Positions 11,413-24,164 are shown, counted from the stretch's first letter. The stretch: DNA of 64,000 bases from Heliocidaris erythrogramma (GCA_025617745.1 CM046863.1:56619829-56683828); one strand, 5' to 3'. Numbers and translations: made by a program. The notes: generated by a model not told the origin, from the letters alone.

Positions 11413-11634
11413 AATAGACCGCTTCTGTAATGTTATACAAATTTCTGCATATATAATTATTCTCTGACCATTTTAGCGACGAGCTATTCCATTAACCCGC
11501 TTTTTATAGATGAGCCCAATGCTTGGAATCCAGTTTGCATACATCATTTGTTGCTATGCCCGGCAAGCAGGTTGTCAAGAACTACCTCTGAAAGGTATGT
11601 ATAAAATTTGCAGACATTACCGAAGCGGTCTATT
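11413..11634. mobile_element. MITE with AATAGACCGCTTC ends, copy 1
   Basis: AATAGACCGCTTCTGTAATG at the left is inverted at the right as CATTACCGAAGCGGTCTATT. It sits just after a (GT)n run. The same element lies at 23393-23577 in block IV copy 2 (internally shortened), and at 44739-44972 in different flanking sequence. Confidence 0.7.
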
Positions 11635-11929
11635 GGGTTTTTACAGACGTGTATTAATCAGATATGAATTTTTAACGTCACCATCCGAAACACGTGACTC
11701 AGTCTCGAACCTGGATCCGCGAAATCAGTTTATAACTTCCACTGTTAGCTGGATTACAGGTGCACGCCACAAGCCCAGTTGAGCATTAAAAAAACTCTAT
11801 GTATACGGAAAATTCCATGTTTTTTAATGAATAAGTGCACAGTTATTAATGTTTACTACTCCGCTAGACTAATTTCCCAGGTCAACATGGCATGCATGAG
11901 CGATGCTGCAGCTTGTCGACCCAATTTGC

Positions 11930-12165
11930 GTTGAGGAGCGGTCCAATCAACTCGCATCTACGAAACTTAACCCTTTAATTTGCATATGAAGGTGTACAAC
12001 TTCCTTTGTAGTTTAACATGTACAAATCGTTCCATGCAAGACGACTCCAATGTCATGAATATTCAAAATAAGCGTCGTCAGTTGTCTTCTTATATACACC
12101 AATCAGCTGCGTCGCCTTTGCCATGTCTTCTGCCGCACCCTTTGATTTGCATGTGAATGCGAATA
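11930..12165. promoter_or_regulatory. Octamer- and CCAAT-rich conserved patch, copy 1
   Basis: CCAATCAACTCGCATCTAC is followed by AATTTGCATATGAAGG, CATGAATATTCAAAAT, CACCAATCAGCTGCG and GATTTGCATGTGAATGCG. ATTTGCAT is the POU-factor octamer and CCAAT the NF-Y core. The patch is kept in all three block IV copies (23890-24110, 38725-38965). A regulatory role is inference: motif presence alone does not show binding. Confidence 0.3.
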
Positions 12166-13105
12166 ACTTGCAATTTATTTTAATATATTGGAATCGCCCT
12201 GTGCTTCTTGTTTTTTGAAGATTTGTTTTTTACAGACATGTATCAAGTCTGGGACCGACCTATAACGTCGGTTGTGATAGTTGACTCAATCTTTATGAAT
12301 ATTCATATATGAATTGCTGCCAGTGTTCTTTAATCAGCCGCACATTTTGATTCGCATGTTTTCTTCTGCGTCACGACTATATGATTCAGGAGCCTTGTTG
12401 GAAGTACGTCAACTCTTACCTTAAACATGTTAGTTCTAGATGTTATTCAAGAGTTTAAGAAGAATAATATGAGTGTATCCTTACTTTCAAATTGTCTAGT
12501 CCTGACAGGTGTACAAATCAAAATGTCCACTTTCTGCTTTCTGATCCAATGCAAACTTGTATCAGAGGATAATGGTCAAATTACTGCAGCCATTGCTCCA
12601 GGATAGTATGATAAATAGCTGTGCTGCAAAACGAAGTGACAAAAACGGTTCCAGAATTAGTTTATTTCAAAGGACATATATTAGATTTAGCTAAAAGGCA
12701 AACGTGTCTTTAAATCCCATGTTCTGTGTCTGGATATCGAGAAGGCTTTTGTTTTTACTTCGGTGAATAGCAGTGCTGTATGAAGAAATGACGAATAGTT
12801 TCCTGGTCCGTATAAAATTGATGAATCCAGTGTCATATAAAACTATATTCCTCCCAATGAGAGTATATGCTTTTTAATGTCTTCGTAGAAAATAAATTTA
12901 ACCAGGAATACAATCATGTAGATCAGTTCGGATATCTAATAGATAACTGCCTAATTCTTACAAACTCCAATTCTGCACTCTCCAAACTCTCACTGGTCTG
13001 CGCTTAAATGTAGTATTCAGAGACCCTGATGTGTATCTGTCGCCCCTCCAAATGAAAACTAAATTTCAAACTGACTCCAAACGGCAATAGCATATTTTGG
13101 ATCGG

Positions 13106-15208
13106 TTTGTTAATTAAGTTAATAGATTACTTAAGTCTAGTAAAAAGCAATATTTTCATTAAAGAATTTTCGATTGTAAAAATAATAGTGAATTATGGAA
13201 ATGTATTAAAAAATAGTACCTGCCAAAGATAAATCTTCTTCAAATAAAGTTGTAGTCGAGGGAAATGAATTTGATGACCCGGTGTATATTGCAAACCATT
13301 TTAATGATTATTTCATATCAGTCACTAAGGACTTGACTGCTGATAGTAGCGAAATCTCTGGAAGTCAGTTTTTGGCTCATCATAATTTATCTCAAGAAAA
13401 TGTAACTTTCTGTTTACCCATTGTAAATGATGTTGTTGTTGTAAACGTCATAAAGAGTTTAAACACAAATGCTTCTTGTAGCCTTGATGGCATAAGTTGT
13501 AAAATATTTAAACTATGTGGTCAAGGTGTGATTCTTCACTTGTGACTTTGATCAATAAGTCTTTTTCATCTTGTTGCTTCCCTCGTGAATGGAAGGAAGC
13601 TAAAGTTTTACCTCTTCATAAAAAGGGTATTTTTTAAAAATAAATGAATAATTTTCGACCTCTGTGTTAAGTGTATTTTCTAAGATAATAGAAAAGATTA
13701 TAAACATGGAACTAGATTCGTTCTTGAATGACACTGATATTTTATCTGAAAACCGATTCGGATTTAGGAAGAAAATATTCAACTGAAACTGCCTTGGTCT
13801 GTATGGTTAACGATGGGTGTACAAGTATTAATAATGGGAACATGGTTGGTGTTATTTTGAAATTCATAGATCTCAAAAAAGCGTTTGACTTGGTAGACTT
13901 AGATTTGTTATTATGTAAGATGAAATATCACGGTGTTTCCTCAGATGCCATCAAGTGGTTTCACTCTTATTTATTCAAAGCGTGTTTAGTGTAAACGGGC
14001 ATTGTCTGACAGTAAAACAATTTGTAAAGGTGTACCACAGGGATCTATTTTGGGCGCAAAGTTATTTTCCATATTTATAAATGATAAGCCTAAGGTACTG
14101 AAACATTCTAAAATTGTTTTGTACGTGGATGATACATCGATATATGCGGAAGGTACAACTTTATCTGAAATACAAAGTAAATTACAAGAAGATTTTAAAA
14201 ATTTTGACTGGTTAGAAAGAAACCGCGTGATGATAAATTATGAAAAACAAAATGCATACTAATTGGTACACAAACTAGACTATCGCAATCTGTGCAGTCT
14301 AATGAAACCCCTTTTAACATGATTTGTGATAACCATGAGGAACAAGTTTTATCCTTTGAATGTTTGGGAGTAACGATAGATAATGAGCTCTCGTGGAAGG
14401 AACATGTATCCAAAGTATCTGGTACAGTAAGCAGGAATCTTGGTGTATTAAATAAGAAGATTAAAAGGGCGTGTTAATGAAAATACATCACTCACCATGT
14501 ATAATGTTATGGTTTATATGCCTATCCTAGATTATTGTTGTACTGTTTGGGGATAGATTCAAGGAAGACACTGAAAGATTAATCAAGTTGCAGAAAGGGC
14601 TGCTAGGATGATTTTAAAAGCAGATTTTATGACTCCTTCTCATAGGTTATTCGCTTCTTTAGGCTGGACGCATTTTGTACATATACAGTTCGTTTTTTCA
14701 GATATATACTAATGTTTAAATGCATGAAATGTATTGCCCCCTGATGTTGTGAAGTTATTTGTTTTAGGAAAGACCTTCATACACATGGAACTAGATCATC
14801 GTCTCAAAATAAGTTACGTTATCCCAAATGCGATACAGAGTCCTTCAAACATTCTTTTCACTATTTAGCAGTCTCACTTTGGAACAGTTTGGAACCCTCT
14901 TGTCAAAAAATACAATGTCTTGCATCCTTCCGTCAATATTTGCAGAATAATCTTTAATTGCCTTCCTTATAATTCAATTTGTTTATCAATTGCGTTTGTA
15001 ATTTTAGCAAACATGTGTTATGTCATTGCTGAATAAGATGTTTATTATGTGTTTATTACACACAACGATATTACACATGATATTTATTAAATATCCATGT
15101 ATGATGCTCGCATTTTATTTCTATTCTGTGCAGGACTCCAAGGAGGAGCAGCATTTGTTGATTTGGTTCCCTGATTAAATATTGTAAAAATAAATAAATA
15201 AATAAATA
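13106..15208 (+). mobile_element. LINE (CR1/L2-like), 5'-truncated, broken
   Basis: The element inserts at an R unit start and ends in CCCTGATTAAATATTG followed by a (TAAA)n tail, a 3' end seen in CR1/L2-type LINEs. Coding remains run from a linker (NHFNDYFISVTKDL) through the palm (FIDLKKAFDLVD), KGVPQGSILG and LYVDDTSIYAEG, to LGVTIDNELSWKEHVSKVSG and a C-terminal part. At least three frame changes separate these pieces. The 5' part with the endonuclease is absent. A near relative with the same 3' end lies at 26160-27580. Confidence 0.85.
13270..14945 (+). pseudogene. Reverse-transcriptase pseudogene of the 13.1-15.2 kb LINE
   Basis: Readable segments are 13282-13545 (linker ahead of the RT), 13728-13994 (FIDLKKAFDLVD, first catalytic Asp region), 14002-14262 (KGVPQGSILG and YVDD catalytic box) and 14292-14477 (LGVTIDNELSW thumb region). 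Further unreadable C-terminal sequence continues to about 14945. In this family the enzyme copies element RNA at a nicked target. The catalytic box is YVDD where most LINEs have FADD or YADD. Frameshifts and stops make it inactive. Confidence 0.8.
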
Positions 15209-15774
15209 CATTGTGAATAAATCACCATTAATTCGAGAGGCTATACCAGAATGTAATAAGCAAAATTATGTGTGTATACTTAGTTTCATCAAGTTGTCTA
15301 GTCTTGATTGGTGTGAAACTTCAAATGTGCACTTTCTGCTTTCTGATCCAATGCTAATTTGTTTCTGAGGATAATGGTCAAATTATTGCGGCAAATGCTC
15401 CGGGATAGTATGATTAAAAGCTGTGTTGCACAACGATTTGACGGGTTTCCTGGTATGTCGTAGAACTGATGACTCCAACTAAATTCAAAAGATTAAGTTG
15501 GACATGTTGACATCCTGACTCCTACCACCACTATTTCTACTACTACTACTACATCAACAACTGCTACTACTACTACTACTACTACTACTACTGCTGCTGA
15601 TACTACTACTACTATTACCACCACCACCATCACCACCACCACCATTACTACTATTTCCTAAACTATGACTACTCGTGCTTTCTACTACTGCTACTACTAC
15701 TACTACTACTGCGACTACTACTACGACTACTACTACTACTACTACTTTCAATTATGTATTGAAAGAACTGTGAT
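15209..15774. repeat. Partial block IV piece and a TAC/ACC microsatellite
   Basis: At 15290-15480 sequence like GTCTAGTCTTGATTGG and TTTCTGCTTTCTGATCC repeats part of block IV. From 15530 to 15752 lies a (TAC)n tract with ACC interruptions. The minus-strand poly-Val and poly-Ser frames here are microsatellite translation, not genes. Confidence 0.7.
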
Positions 15775-16690
15775 AGTTCCAATTATTTCTAATCATAAAA
15801 ATGAATCAAGAATATGAAAGAATGTTGTCTCCTTGGTAACGTGTGTGCTGGAGATTAGGGGACTTGACGGTACGGTAGTACAATTTATCTCTTCCCTAAC
15901 TTCTGTTGTTTGTATTTCATTTTCGTTGAAAATATGCATGATGGCAATATGAACATAATACCTATTTTGTACGGCACTTCCGATTTGAATGAATGATAAA
16001 AGTAGAGAGTTTGGTATCGTTGCAGGGCGGTCTTTATAACATGGCATAGGAATGCAAATTTAAATACACGGTCAAACATATGACTGTTCAAACAAACTGG
16101 AAGAAAAGTAGATAACGACATCGATAGCCGATTGAAAGAACATCAGTTGTGAGATAATTTCAATGAAATTGACACAGCGCAACTGTGATATCCCATGCCT
16201 TGAACTTAGGATACATATAGGTGTCATGGTATTGATTTATAGTGATAACTGGTAGAGCTCAAGTAGTTAATATTTAAGCATATTTTTATCTACAATCCTC
16301 TCGGAGAGGACAGCTGGAGTATTTGGATGGAAGCAAGGGGGCACACCCCACCCCCATCCCCTTACAAATTTTCAAGCATGAAACAAAAAATGAAAACGAT
16401 TTTTCAATCAATCTGATGAGATATTTCCAAGGTAAATTAAAATCGATCGCTCTCAAAACCTCAAATATCTATCTTTAAATATACTAATCAAAAGCTTACG
16501 CATAAAGAAATAACATTTCAATCAAAACGAAAGTAGGCCAATTTTGTTTCTTGCTCACTTCTATCCCGATAATATATATTTATATATATATGTATATTCA
16601 TCGTACTGTTGTTAATGACACCACAATTGATATGAATAATAAAAGTCAACCAAATTCATAATTTATAATTTACAATTCATGAAGAGAAAG
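15775..16690. repeat. Block III, copy 2
   Basis: This parallels 10075-11040, with shared landmarks GTTGTCTCCTTGGTAAC, GTTTGGTATCGTTGCAGGG, ACATGGCAT and TTTTTCAATCAA. It diverges after about 16690, where a C run (16716-16727) and short unassigned sequence precede the LINE. Confidence 0.7.
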
Positions 16691-17181
16691 ATTAAAAGGA
16701 ACATTCGTCGACATCCCCCCCCCCCTCCCCTCGTGATCTAAACTACTTGAAGGGTTTAGAATGGATACTTTAGATGTTTCTGTTTTTGTTTGTCATAATT
16801 TTCTGAATGAGTATATCTTCCAACAGTATTCAATTCAATTCAATTCACTTTATTCACATCCATAAAAGCAACAAGGGATATACAATACATACAACATTGC
16901 AACAATTGAATAAGTAAAAAGCACAGTTAAACAACACAAAAGATCAAAATGTAGTGGATGTAGGAGATCGGCAAAGGCCAAAGACCTGTCGAGGCCGATC
17001 CCCCTTGTCTACATTTTAAAAACAAAACAATAATATGATAAGACAAAGTAAGGCAGAACAAATCAAAACAGATAAAGTAACATGACATTACATAGCGAGG
17101 AACAAGTAAACAATTAAAAAAGAAGCAAAAATAAAATACGGACTAAGTAAAACAAAACAAAACAAACAAACAGGCATTTAA

Positions 17182-17613
17182 TTAATTAGATGTTGATGGA
17201 GAGTTGATAAGATATGATTTATATTTATGTTTAAAGGATGATAATGATGGACAATCTTTAAATTCTTTTGGCAATTCATTCCAGATGGCAGGCCCTTTGT
17301 ATGTAATAACTGTTCTAGAAAAACTATACCTATAATTTGGTATATAAAACGCATTTGAATTTCTTGTTGAATACTTATTTATACTACTATTTAGAATAAA
17401 AATATGATCAAAAATTTTCGGCAAGATATGTTTTGAATAGCAAAACATAAAATTGGCAAGAAAATAACGGTGTAGATCAAATACATTTACAATTTTAAGC
17501 TTTTTGAATAATGGGTCTGTATGAGCAAGATAGGGTGATTTAGTAATGATTCTTATTGCAGTTTTTGTAGTAAAAATATTTGTTGTAGTAAAAAGGTTGC
17601 ACTGCTTCCCCAT
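17182..17613 (-). pseudogene. C-terminal part of the same LINE ORF2, shifted frame
   Basis: The residues AIRIITKSPYLAHTDPLFK, NVFDLHRYFLANFMF and YKGPAIWNELPKEF are the usual C-terminal domain of this LINE group. It follows the thumb in an offset frame overlapping the end of the RT frame. A one-base loss in the A run near 17562 would explain the offset. The stop at 17182 begins the 3' untranslated region. Confidence 0.8.
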
Positions 17614-18944
17614 ATTATATTACAATAGGTTAAGTATGGCAAGATCATGGTGTTATACAAATTGGCAAGTATATATAATGGCAGTGTGAATTTTAGTCTA
17701 TTAATTATACCAATGACACATGACATTCTATATGATATTTCATTGATATGATCTTTCCATGTAAGTTTATTGTCAATCTTTATTCCAAGTAATTTCACTG
17801 AAGTTACTTTATTGATTTCATTGTTATTTATATACAGCTTAATCATTTCTTCATCGATGGACTTATTTCTTGTTTTGAAAATCATATAATTTGTTTTGCT
17901 AAGATTAATCAATAACTTATTGACAATGAACCAAGAATTGACTTTGACTAATTCAGAATTGATTAAATGTCCTACGTTGGATGGATCATTACTGGCAAGA
18001 AAGAGGCTTGTATCGTCAGCAAATAAAATGAATGACAAGATATCACTCGCGTTCGGCAGGTCATTTACATATAAAATAAATAATAAAGGTCCCAATACCG
18101 ACCCTTGCGGAACACCAAGTGAAATGTCTGCATAAGAAGACTTAAAATTACCAATATTTACAAACTGCTTTCGGTTATTTAAATAATTTTTCATCAAATC
18201 TAAAGCCACGCCTCTTACACCATAAAAATATAACTTTTGAATTAAAATAGTATGGTCTATACAATCAAATGCTTTAGACAGGTCTAAAAAAATTCCAGTT
18301 AAAAATTGTTTACTTTCAAAAGATTTGGCAGTTGTTTCAGTAAAATCAATGAGGGCATGGTAAGTACTATATCCATGTCTAAAACCATATTGCCTACTGT
18401 ATAAAATATCATTCTGATCAATAAAAGACATTAGTCGATTGTATATTATTTTTTCAAAAATTTTACTAAATATTGATAAGACAGATATTGGTCTGTAGTT
18501 CGTTAAAAGTAGTCTATTACCATTCTTAAAAACAGGTACCACCTTTGCAATTTTTAGTGAGTCTGGAAAGATGGCAAGATTTATAATATTGCACAGTGGT
18601 TTATCTATTGCATGACCTGATCGTTTTAGAATCTTTGGATGGATGCCATCGTATCCTGGACTTTTATTAGGATCTAATTTATCTATAATGGACATGATAT
18701 CATAAGTGTTGACTGGGCTTAAAAATATAGATGATGAAAAATTTCCTTTTAACCATTGTGCGCTATTCTGATTCAAGTTATATTCAGGTTCAGGGCAAAA
18801 GTTTTTGATCTTATCTTGAACAATTTGGCCAACATTTACAAAAAAATTGTTAAAAGCATTTACTATTCCTTGTTTATCTGATGTACTCTCGCCGTTAATT
18901 ACTATCTCATTTATATCGTTCTTCTTTGCTTCTTTTTTATTCAA
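17553..18944 (-). pseudogene. LINE reverse transcriptase, 463 residues, nearly complete
   Basis: Residues 26-50 form the usual linker (NAFNNFFVNVGQ). RT motifs follow: NKSPGYDGIHPKILK (93-107), NYRPISVLSIFSKIFEKI (149-166), FLDLSKAFDCID with catalytic D221, LGVPQGSVLGPLLF (276-289), FADD with D310 and D311, and LLGIKIDNKLTWKDHI (385-400). All three catalytic aspartates are present. An in-frame TAG at 18963-18965, just upstream, sits where related proteins have Trp. The frame is lost at about 17562 in an A run and continues in another frame to 17182. Such enzymes carry out target-primed reverse transcription. Confidence 0.85.
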
Positions 18945-19000
18945 TACATCATTAACTACTTTCTATGTTGCTTTCATATTGTATTTTGCGGTGGCAAACT

Positions 19001-19312
19001 TAGTACTACAAAGATAAATCATTATGAACGTAACAAAAATACTCTACATCACAACCGTTAGCTAAATAAATTGCGTTTAAATCATGAAGGGCAATTTCTT
19101 GCTATACAACTTCACTTAAATTAGTTAAAGTTTGAATAGATACATATGATTTACCCATAAAGGGTGTATTATTTAAGTGTACACATTCCTAGCGATGTAA
19201 GTGTGATTTTAGCTTTAGAACGGCAATATAGTTATGCAATTAAAATTCATTTACTTTGATATCTAGCTATTAAGGCCAAACCTGGAATAATGATAATAAC
19301 AATGACATGTGA
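19001..19312. other. Unassigned sequence between LINE and block I copy 2
   Basis: AT-rich, without a frame or repeat I can name. The most LINE-proximal part may be decayed LINE linker sequence. Confidence 0.4.
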
Positions 19313-19715
19313 CTTAAGAGCTGCTTTCTTCTAATTCGAATCTCTTATTTTCTTGTGATATCTGGGGTTATTCACTCATACATTTCTAACCATGAACTTT
19401 TGTTATGAACATCAATATCTTTATTTTTTAACTTTGCAAGAAGTAAAATACTTCTAATTGGGACCAGTACAACATTACGTCCCTGAAACCAAAATATATA
19501 TATGGTGCAGGTGCCCTTAATGACAAAATGAGCGCAAAATAAAAAATATGTGCAAAATGAGATAAGGTTACAATTGGAAGCATCTTACTAATATATATTA
19601 ACTCATTGACTTCATAATAATTAAATAGATGGAATTGCTATTTATTTTTTAAAAATCTTTCATAATTCTTAACATATCAAAATTCGATTTTATTCATTTA
19701 ATTTTAGACAAAGTA

Positions 19716-19753
<38 letters not shown>

Positions 19754-19754
19754 C
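19313..19754. repeat. Block I copy 2 and a (TA)n run
   Basis: This matches 327-744 and 36772-37015. It ends in a TA dinucleotide run (about 19718-19751) that corresponds to the insertion site of the 6.2-kb TIR element in copy 1. Confidence 0.85.
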
Positions 19755-20194
19755 AGACGCCGCAACGAACCTCGGGCCACGAATTATTGGTGCCCCTGCC
19801 CTATATCAGAATTAATCAGCATCAAAAACTCTAGGTATATGCCAAATTACATATTTTTATGAAAAGTGCACAACTATTTCACTGTTCCGCTGGACTATTT
19901 TCCCAGGTCCTGGGCGTTGCTGCCGACTAAGCTTAAGCTGCGTTGAGTAGCGGTCCAATCAACGTACGCCCACAAAACTGCAATGATATAATGGGATGGT
20001 TTGTTCCTATTCTGGAGGAAACCCTACAAAAGGTATCGTGTTTAATGACGAAGCGACCGTGAAATTCTCTTTATGCGTTTCAACCTTTAACCTCGATGGG
20101 GTGCAGATAAACAGGAATTTGAAGTAAGTAGGGTCCATGGAGTAAGTAAGAGACAGAAATCGAACCTGAACTTAAAGTGCAGTGTATTTATTAC

Positions 20195-20195
<1 letters not shown>

Positions 20196-20227
<32 letters not shown>

Positions 20228-20310
20228 TATAATAATAATGTGATTTATATAGCGCCAAATCCACTCTGTGGAGTGCTCAAGGCGCATTCAAGAAGAAAAG
20301 TAGCTACGAA
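20196..20310 (-). mobile_element. SINE/LINE tail fragment (GCGCTATATAAAT plus ATT repeat)
   Basis: On the minus strand the sequence reads GAATGCGCCTTGAGCACTCC, then TTTGGCGCTATATAAATCAC and a run of ATT repeats. It shares GCGCTATATAAAT with the SINE at 3960-4245. The other block II copy goes straight from TTACTAT to CCAAAATT, so this is an insertion. It is heavily 5'-truncated. Confidence 0.7.
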
Positions 20311-21379
20311 GAGAATCCAAAATTTTACGAAAGTCCTCTTGCTCGCTTTCCAACAGCCCGCCCATCAATGACCAACATTTCTGTTCAATCCTTTCTGATG
20401 ATGTGCACTACAAATTTCAGTTCGCATTGTATGATGGTAGGAATCAGGTTGCACCTCTCCCCCATCATGTCTAGTATTTGTTCGTTTGAGATCTTCTTCA
20501 AACATGGTACCCTCAACAACCTTCTCTGACATCACATTTCCACCGCTTCTAGTCTTTTCCGATTCTTAGTACACAAAGTCCATCATTCAGTTGGATTTAG
20601 TAGTAGTGACTGACTATACATAGCATTTTTAAGCATTATATTGAAGGTTTAGTTTAGTGATTTATCACACCAATACATCTGCAACAATCACTAGCACTAC
20701 CCCAATACATATCGCCAGCATCACCACGACCTATACTGCTACTATTGATATTTTCAATTTCAATTCATTCAATGTATTTCAATAATTTTTAAAAAAGCTA
20801 CATTTACAAAAAAATATAGAAGAATAACAGTAAAGTGGTGCATGAGTGAGGAGACAGCATAGGAATATTGGTGCCGCCACACACAAAAAATGGAATTTCT
20901 CTCCCAGAATTCATTAAATCCTGTTGTTCCCTTTACTTATTTAAAGCCAAAGTTAAAACCATGTTAATATCGGAATATGCAAGGTAAAATTTCTGTGTCA
21001 ACTCGTCATCATCATCATCATCATCATAATCATCACCGTTATCATTATCGTCATCGTCATCATCATTTCATCATCACTATGCTTCTAACTTAGGATTTCA
21101 ATTATTTATCCATTCTGCTTATTTAAACATGTTTTAGCTATTTCATAGTATTTGTCTTGGGCTGCCACATTCTCAAGCAAATTGCTTATAATGACAGTCC
21201 TTCTTCCGCTAATGATTTTATATTTGATGAATTACAATAATATGACAATTTATCATTTCGTGTTTGTTTTTGAAAAATGATTGTTACATATACTTCTTTA
21301 TTTATGATTCATTGCAAAAAGTACTTTTGTATTTTATTTTATATAATATGTTACCGAAAAGTGTGATACTTATATGAAT

Positions 21380-22140
21380 GCAGAAGAACAAAATATAAAT
21401 AAAAGTGTATAAACAACTTGATACAAAAAAATATACATACATAACTATAAGAACAGAGAACCAAAGCAAAGCAAAGATCAAACAATATAACAGTAAGAGT
21501 AAAGCCTGATCACACAAACTGTAAACTAAGTATTTTAAGTATCAGTGGTCCAACCTTCTTTTTAAAACATCAAGATAAGGACTTCATTTGTCTTTTTAAA
21601 GATTTTGGGACCCTTGCAGAAGATTTTTGCTACATTTCTTCTTGTCAACGGTAAAATCCCAGTAGGCACTTCGTGTGGGCATTGATACAAAAGTTACTAG
21701 ACAGACTAAGGGGGTAGGTAGTTTTGTTAAAGCAGAAATACATAAAAACTGCTAAATTAAAACAGAGAGATCGGATACATTGAATATGTTCAAATGAAAA
21801 AAAAAAATAGATTAGTATGAGCAAGGACATGGCATGGGAAATAGCCAGTATAAAATAGTAATTTTCTCTAATCAGAATAAACTAGACACTGAATAGTTAG
21901 TTGAAGAACCCCAGGCAACATTGCAGTATTGAAACATTGTAAATCCATATCGGTGAAAATTACTTGAGTTTGTATAGTATTCCTATATAATTGGATGATT
22001 CGGTACAGCTTAAGTCAATGTCATCATTCCAAGATAATTTACTATCAAAAGTTACACCTGAGAATTTCAATGAACTAGAAACACTTATAGAAATACTGCT
22101 GTTCATATGACAAACGCTACTACTCTTTACTCCTATTACT
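21380..22140 (-). pseudogene. Decayed LINE reverse-transcriptase 3' end (block II copy 2)
   Basis: Minus-strand LKFSGVTFDSKLSWNDDIDL is the LGV..D..LSW motif region. A second piece from 21830 downward (CFNLAVFMYFCFNK) is from the C-terminal region. This is the same insertion as at 8430-9090. It is broken in several places. Confidence 0.65.
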
Positions 22141-22180
22141 TCTACTACTACTACTACCACTACTACTACTACTACTACTA

Positions 22181-22213
<33 letters not shown>

Positions 22214-22589
22214 TATACGCTTAACGTGGTAGTTACAACATACTAGACAGCTTGAATTAATGCAATTCCAAAACTGAGACCCAAATGACAGTTCTACCAA
22301 TGTTAAAACGTATTTGGGCCTACTTCGTGACACCATTCAAAAGCGTACATACCTCTTGATTATACACTGCCTTGCATCTATTGTTGAAACCTAACAGCCC
22401 TTGATTTGACAGAGCTTTTGATTCAAAACGTATGTATTGAACGAACTGTCTCCTTGGTAACTTGGAAATTTCGGGTACGATAGAACAGTTTTGGCAACTC
22501 CAGTGGTTTGTATTATGTATTCGTTGAGAATAAGCATAGTGGCATTATAAATACAAGACCTATTTTGGACAGCATTTACTCCGGTTTAA

Positions 22590-22980
22590 AGGGCAGGTAT
22601 AGACTGGGTTTAATGGAAACCGGAGTTCAGAATAAGGGCCATAATGTTTAACTGCTCATAGTTAGAACATTGCACATTATATCACATTAGTGGCATCATA
22701 AAAGCAGGCTTAGACTGGGTTTAATTGAAACTGGAGTTCAGAATGGGGCCATAATGTTGAAGTGGTCATAGTTAGAACATTGTACATAAGGACAGGTTTA
22801 GGCTGGGTTTAAACCACACTTTGACCGTGGTTTAATTTAAACCGAAGTTCAGAATAAGGGCTATAATGTTTTACTGATAATTATTAGAAGCACTGTACTC
22901 ATAACAAATTAGTGGCATGATAAGGACAGGTTTAGACTGGGTTTAAACCACACTTTAGACTGCGGTTTAACACCTAATAG
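22590..22980. repeat. Tandem repeat, 90-134 bp units, about 3.5 copies
   Basis: Starts of GACAGGTTTAGACTGGG-like units lie at about 22591, 22701, 22791 and 22925. Later units carry the foldback GGTTTAAACCAC/GTGGTTTAA while the first two have lost it. The block IV copy at 11041-11240 has about 1.5 units, so copy number changed after duplication. Confidence 0.75.
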
Positions 22981-23175
22981 CTTTATATATGGAATGGAAC
23001 TTTATTTAAAAACATGGGCATCTAAAGCACTTGTCCGAACTTTGAGTTCAAGAGCTAATCATATAGACTATATCCCCTGTGGTGGACACTTTTTTTAATG
23101 CTCATAACTGACCTCAAGGCCCAAATTATAGGTGGCCCTATATCCAAGAATTGGTGTGTGCGTGTGTGTGTGTGT

Positions 23176-23392
23176 GTGTGGACGTATTTAGCCGTATGTC
23201 CGAGAACATTTTCGGACAGAGAACAAAAAAAAAATCATGAGAACAATGGTCCTCGGAAGCCGGACAAAAGTCCTCGAACGTCGAACAATGAATTTGTGCC
23301 TTATTCCGTCGACTGTCCGAGGACGGAGGAACAATAGAGGAACAATACTTGTCCTCGGAAATAAAGCAATACAAGACTGTGTGTGTGTGTGT
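23176..23392. repeat. Degenerate GTCCTCGGA/GTCCGAGAACA minisatellite within a GT repeat
   Basis: Units resembling GTCCTCGGAAGCCGGACAA and their variants (TCCGAGAACATTTTCGGAC, GTCCGAGGACGGAGGAACA) fill the gap between two (GT)n runs. Block IV copy 1 has a single uninterrupted GT run at 11396-11412. Unit length is about 15-18 bp. Confidence 0.6.
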
Positions 23393-23577
23393 AATAGTCC
23401 GCTTCTGTAATGTTATACAAATTTTTACATTAACCTGCTTTTTTATAAATGAGCCCGATGCTTGGAATCCAGTTTGCATACATCATTTGTTGCTATACCC
23501 GGCAAGCTTTCAGGTTGTCAAGAACAGCCTTTGAAAGGTATGTATAAAATTTGCATACATTACCGAAGCGGTCTATT
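23393..23577. mobile_element. MITE with AATAGACCGCTTC ends, copy 2 (shortened)
   Basis: AATAGTCCGCTTCTGTAATG to CATTACCGAAGCGGTCTATT. About 40 bp present in copy 1 around 11447-11495 are missing here. Confidence 0.65.
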
Positions 23578-24164
23578 GGGTTTTTACAGACGTGTACCAA
23601 TCATGTATCATTATTTACGTCTGGGGACCGACCTTTAACGTCAACATCCGAAACACGTGACTCAGTCTCGAACCTGGGTTTATAACTTCCACTGTTAGTT
23701 GGATTACAGGTGCACGCCACAAGCCCAGTTGAGCATCAAAACTCTATGTATACGGTAAATTCCATGTTTTTTAATGAATAAGTGCACAGTTATTAAAGCT
23801 TACTACTCGGCTAGACTAATTTCCCAGGTCAACATGGCATGCATGAGCGATGCTGCAGCTTGTCGACCCAATTTGCGTTGAGGAGCGGTCCAATCAACTC
23901 GCATCTACAAAACTTAACCCTTTAATTTGCATGAAGGCGTACAACTTCCTTTGTAGTTTAACATGTAGAAATCGTTCCATGCAAGACGACTCCAATGTCA
24001 TGAATATTCAAAATAAGTGTCGTCAGTTGTCTTCTTATATACACCAATCAGCTGCGTCGCCTCTGCCATGTCTGCTGCCGCACCCTTTGATTTGCATGTG
24101 AATGCGAATAACTTGCAATATATTTTAATATATTGGAATCGCCCTGCGCCTCTTGTTTGTTGAA

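Larger units (their letters stand above)
11241..13105. repeat. Block IV, copy 1
   Basis: This matches 22980-25975 and 38130-39960. It contains a small MITE (11413-11634), a region with several ATTTGCAT octamer-like and CCAAT-like motifs (11930-12160) and a stretch around TTCTGATCCAATGC. It breaks at TCGGTTTGTT, the start of an R unit, where a LINE has inserted. No protein-coding frame is supported. Confidence 0.8.
16828..19000 (-). mobile_element. LINE (Jockey/CR1 group) on the minus strand, 5'-truncated
   Basis: The 3' end on the minus strand reads GGATGTGAATAAAGTGAATTGAATTGAATTG, given here in pieces: an AATAAA signal, then an (ATTGA)n tail at 16828-16848. Upstream lies an untranslated region of about 330 bp. 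Before that, nearly the whole reverse transcriptase is readable. The endonuclease part is missing. There are few breaks, so it is the youngest LINE in the window. A downstream microsatellite-type tail in place of poly-A is usual for CR1/L2/Jockey-group elements. Confidence 0.85.
19755..22450. repeat. Block II, copy 2
   Basis: Begins CGCAACGAACCTCGGGCC and follows 6990-9437 in order: R unit at about 19990-20195, (CAT)n at 21003-21065, decayed minus-strand LINE end, then a (TAC)n run at 22145-22217 that is longer than in copy 1. It differs from copy 1 by a SINE/LINE tail at 20196-20310 and lacks the LINE end at 9438. Confidence 0.8.
22981..24164. repeat. Block IV, copy 2, first part
   Basis: This follows 11241-12200, including the ATTTGCAT/CCAAT patch at 23890-24110 and the second AATAGACCGCTTC MITE. 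It has an extra 220 bp inside the GT repeat (23176-23392). No gene is recognised. Confidence 0.8.
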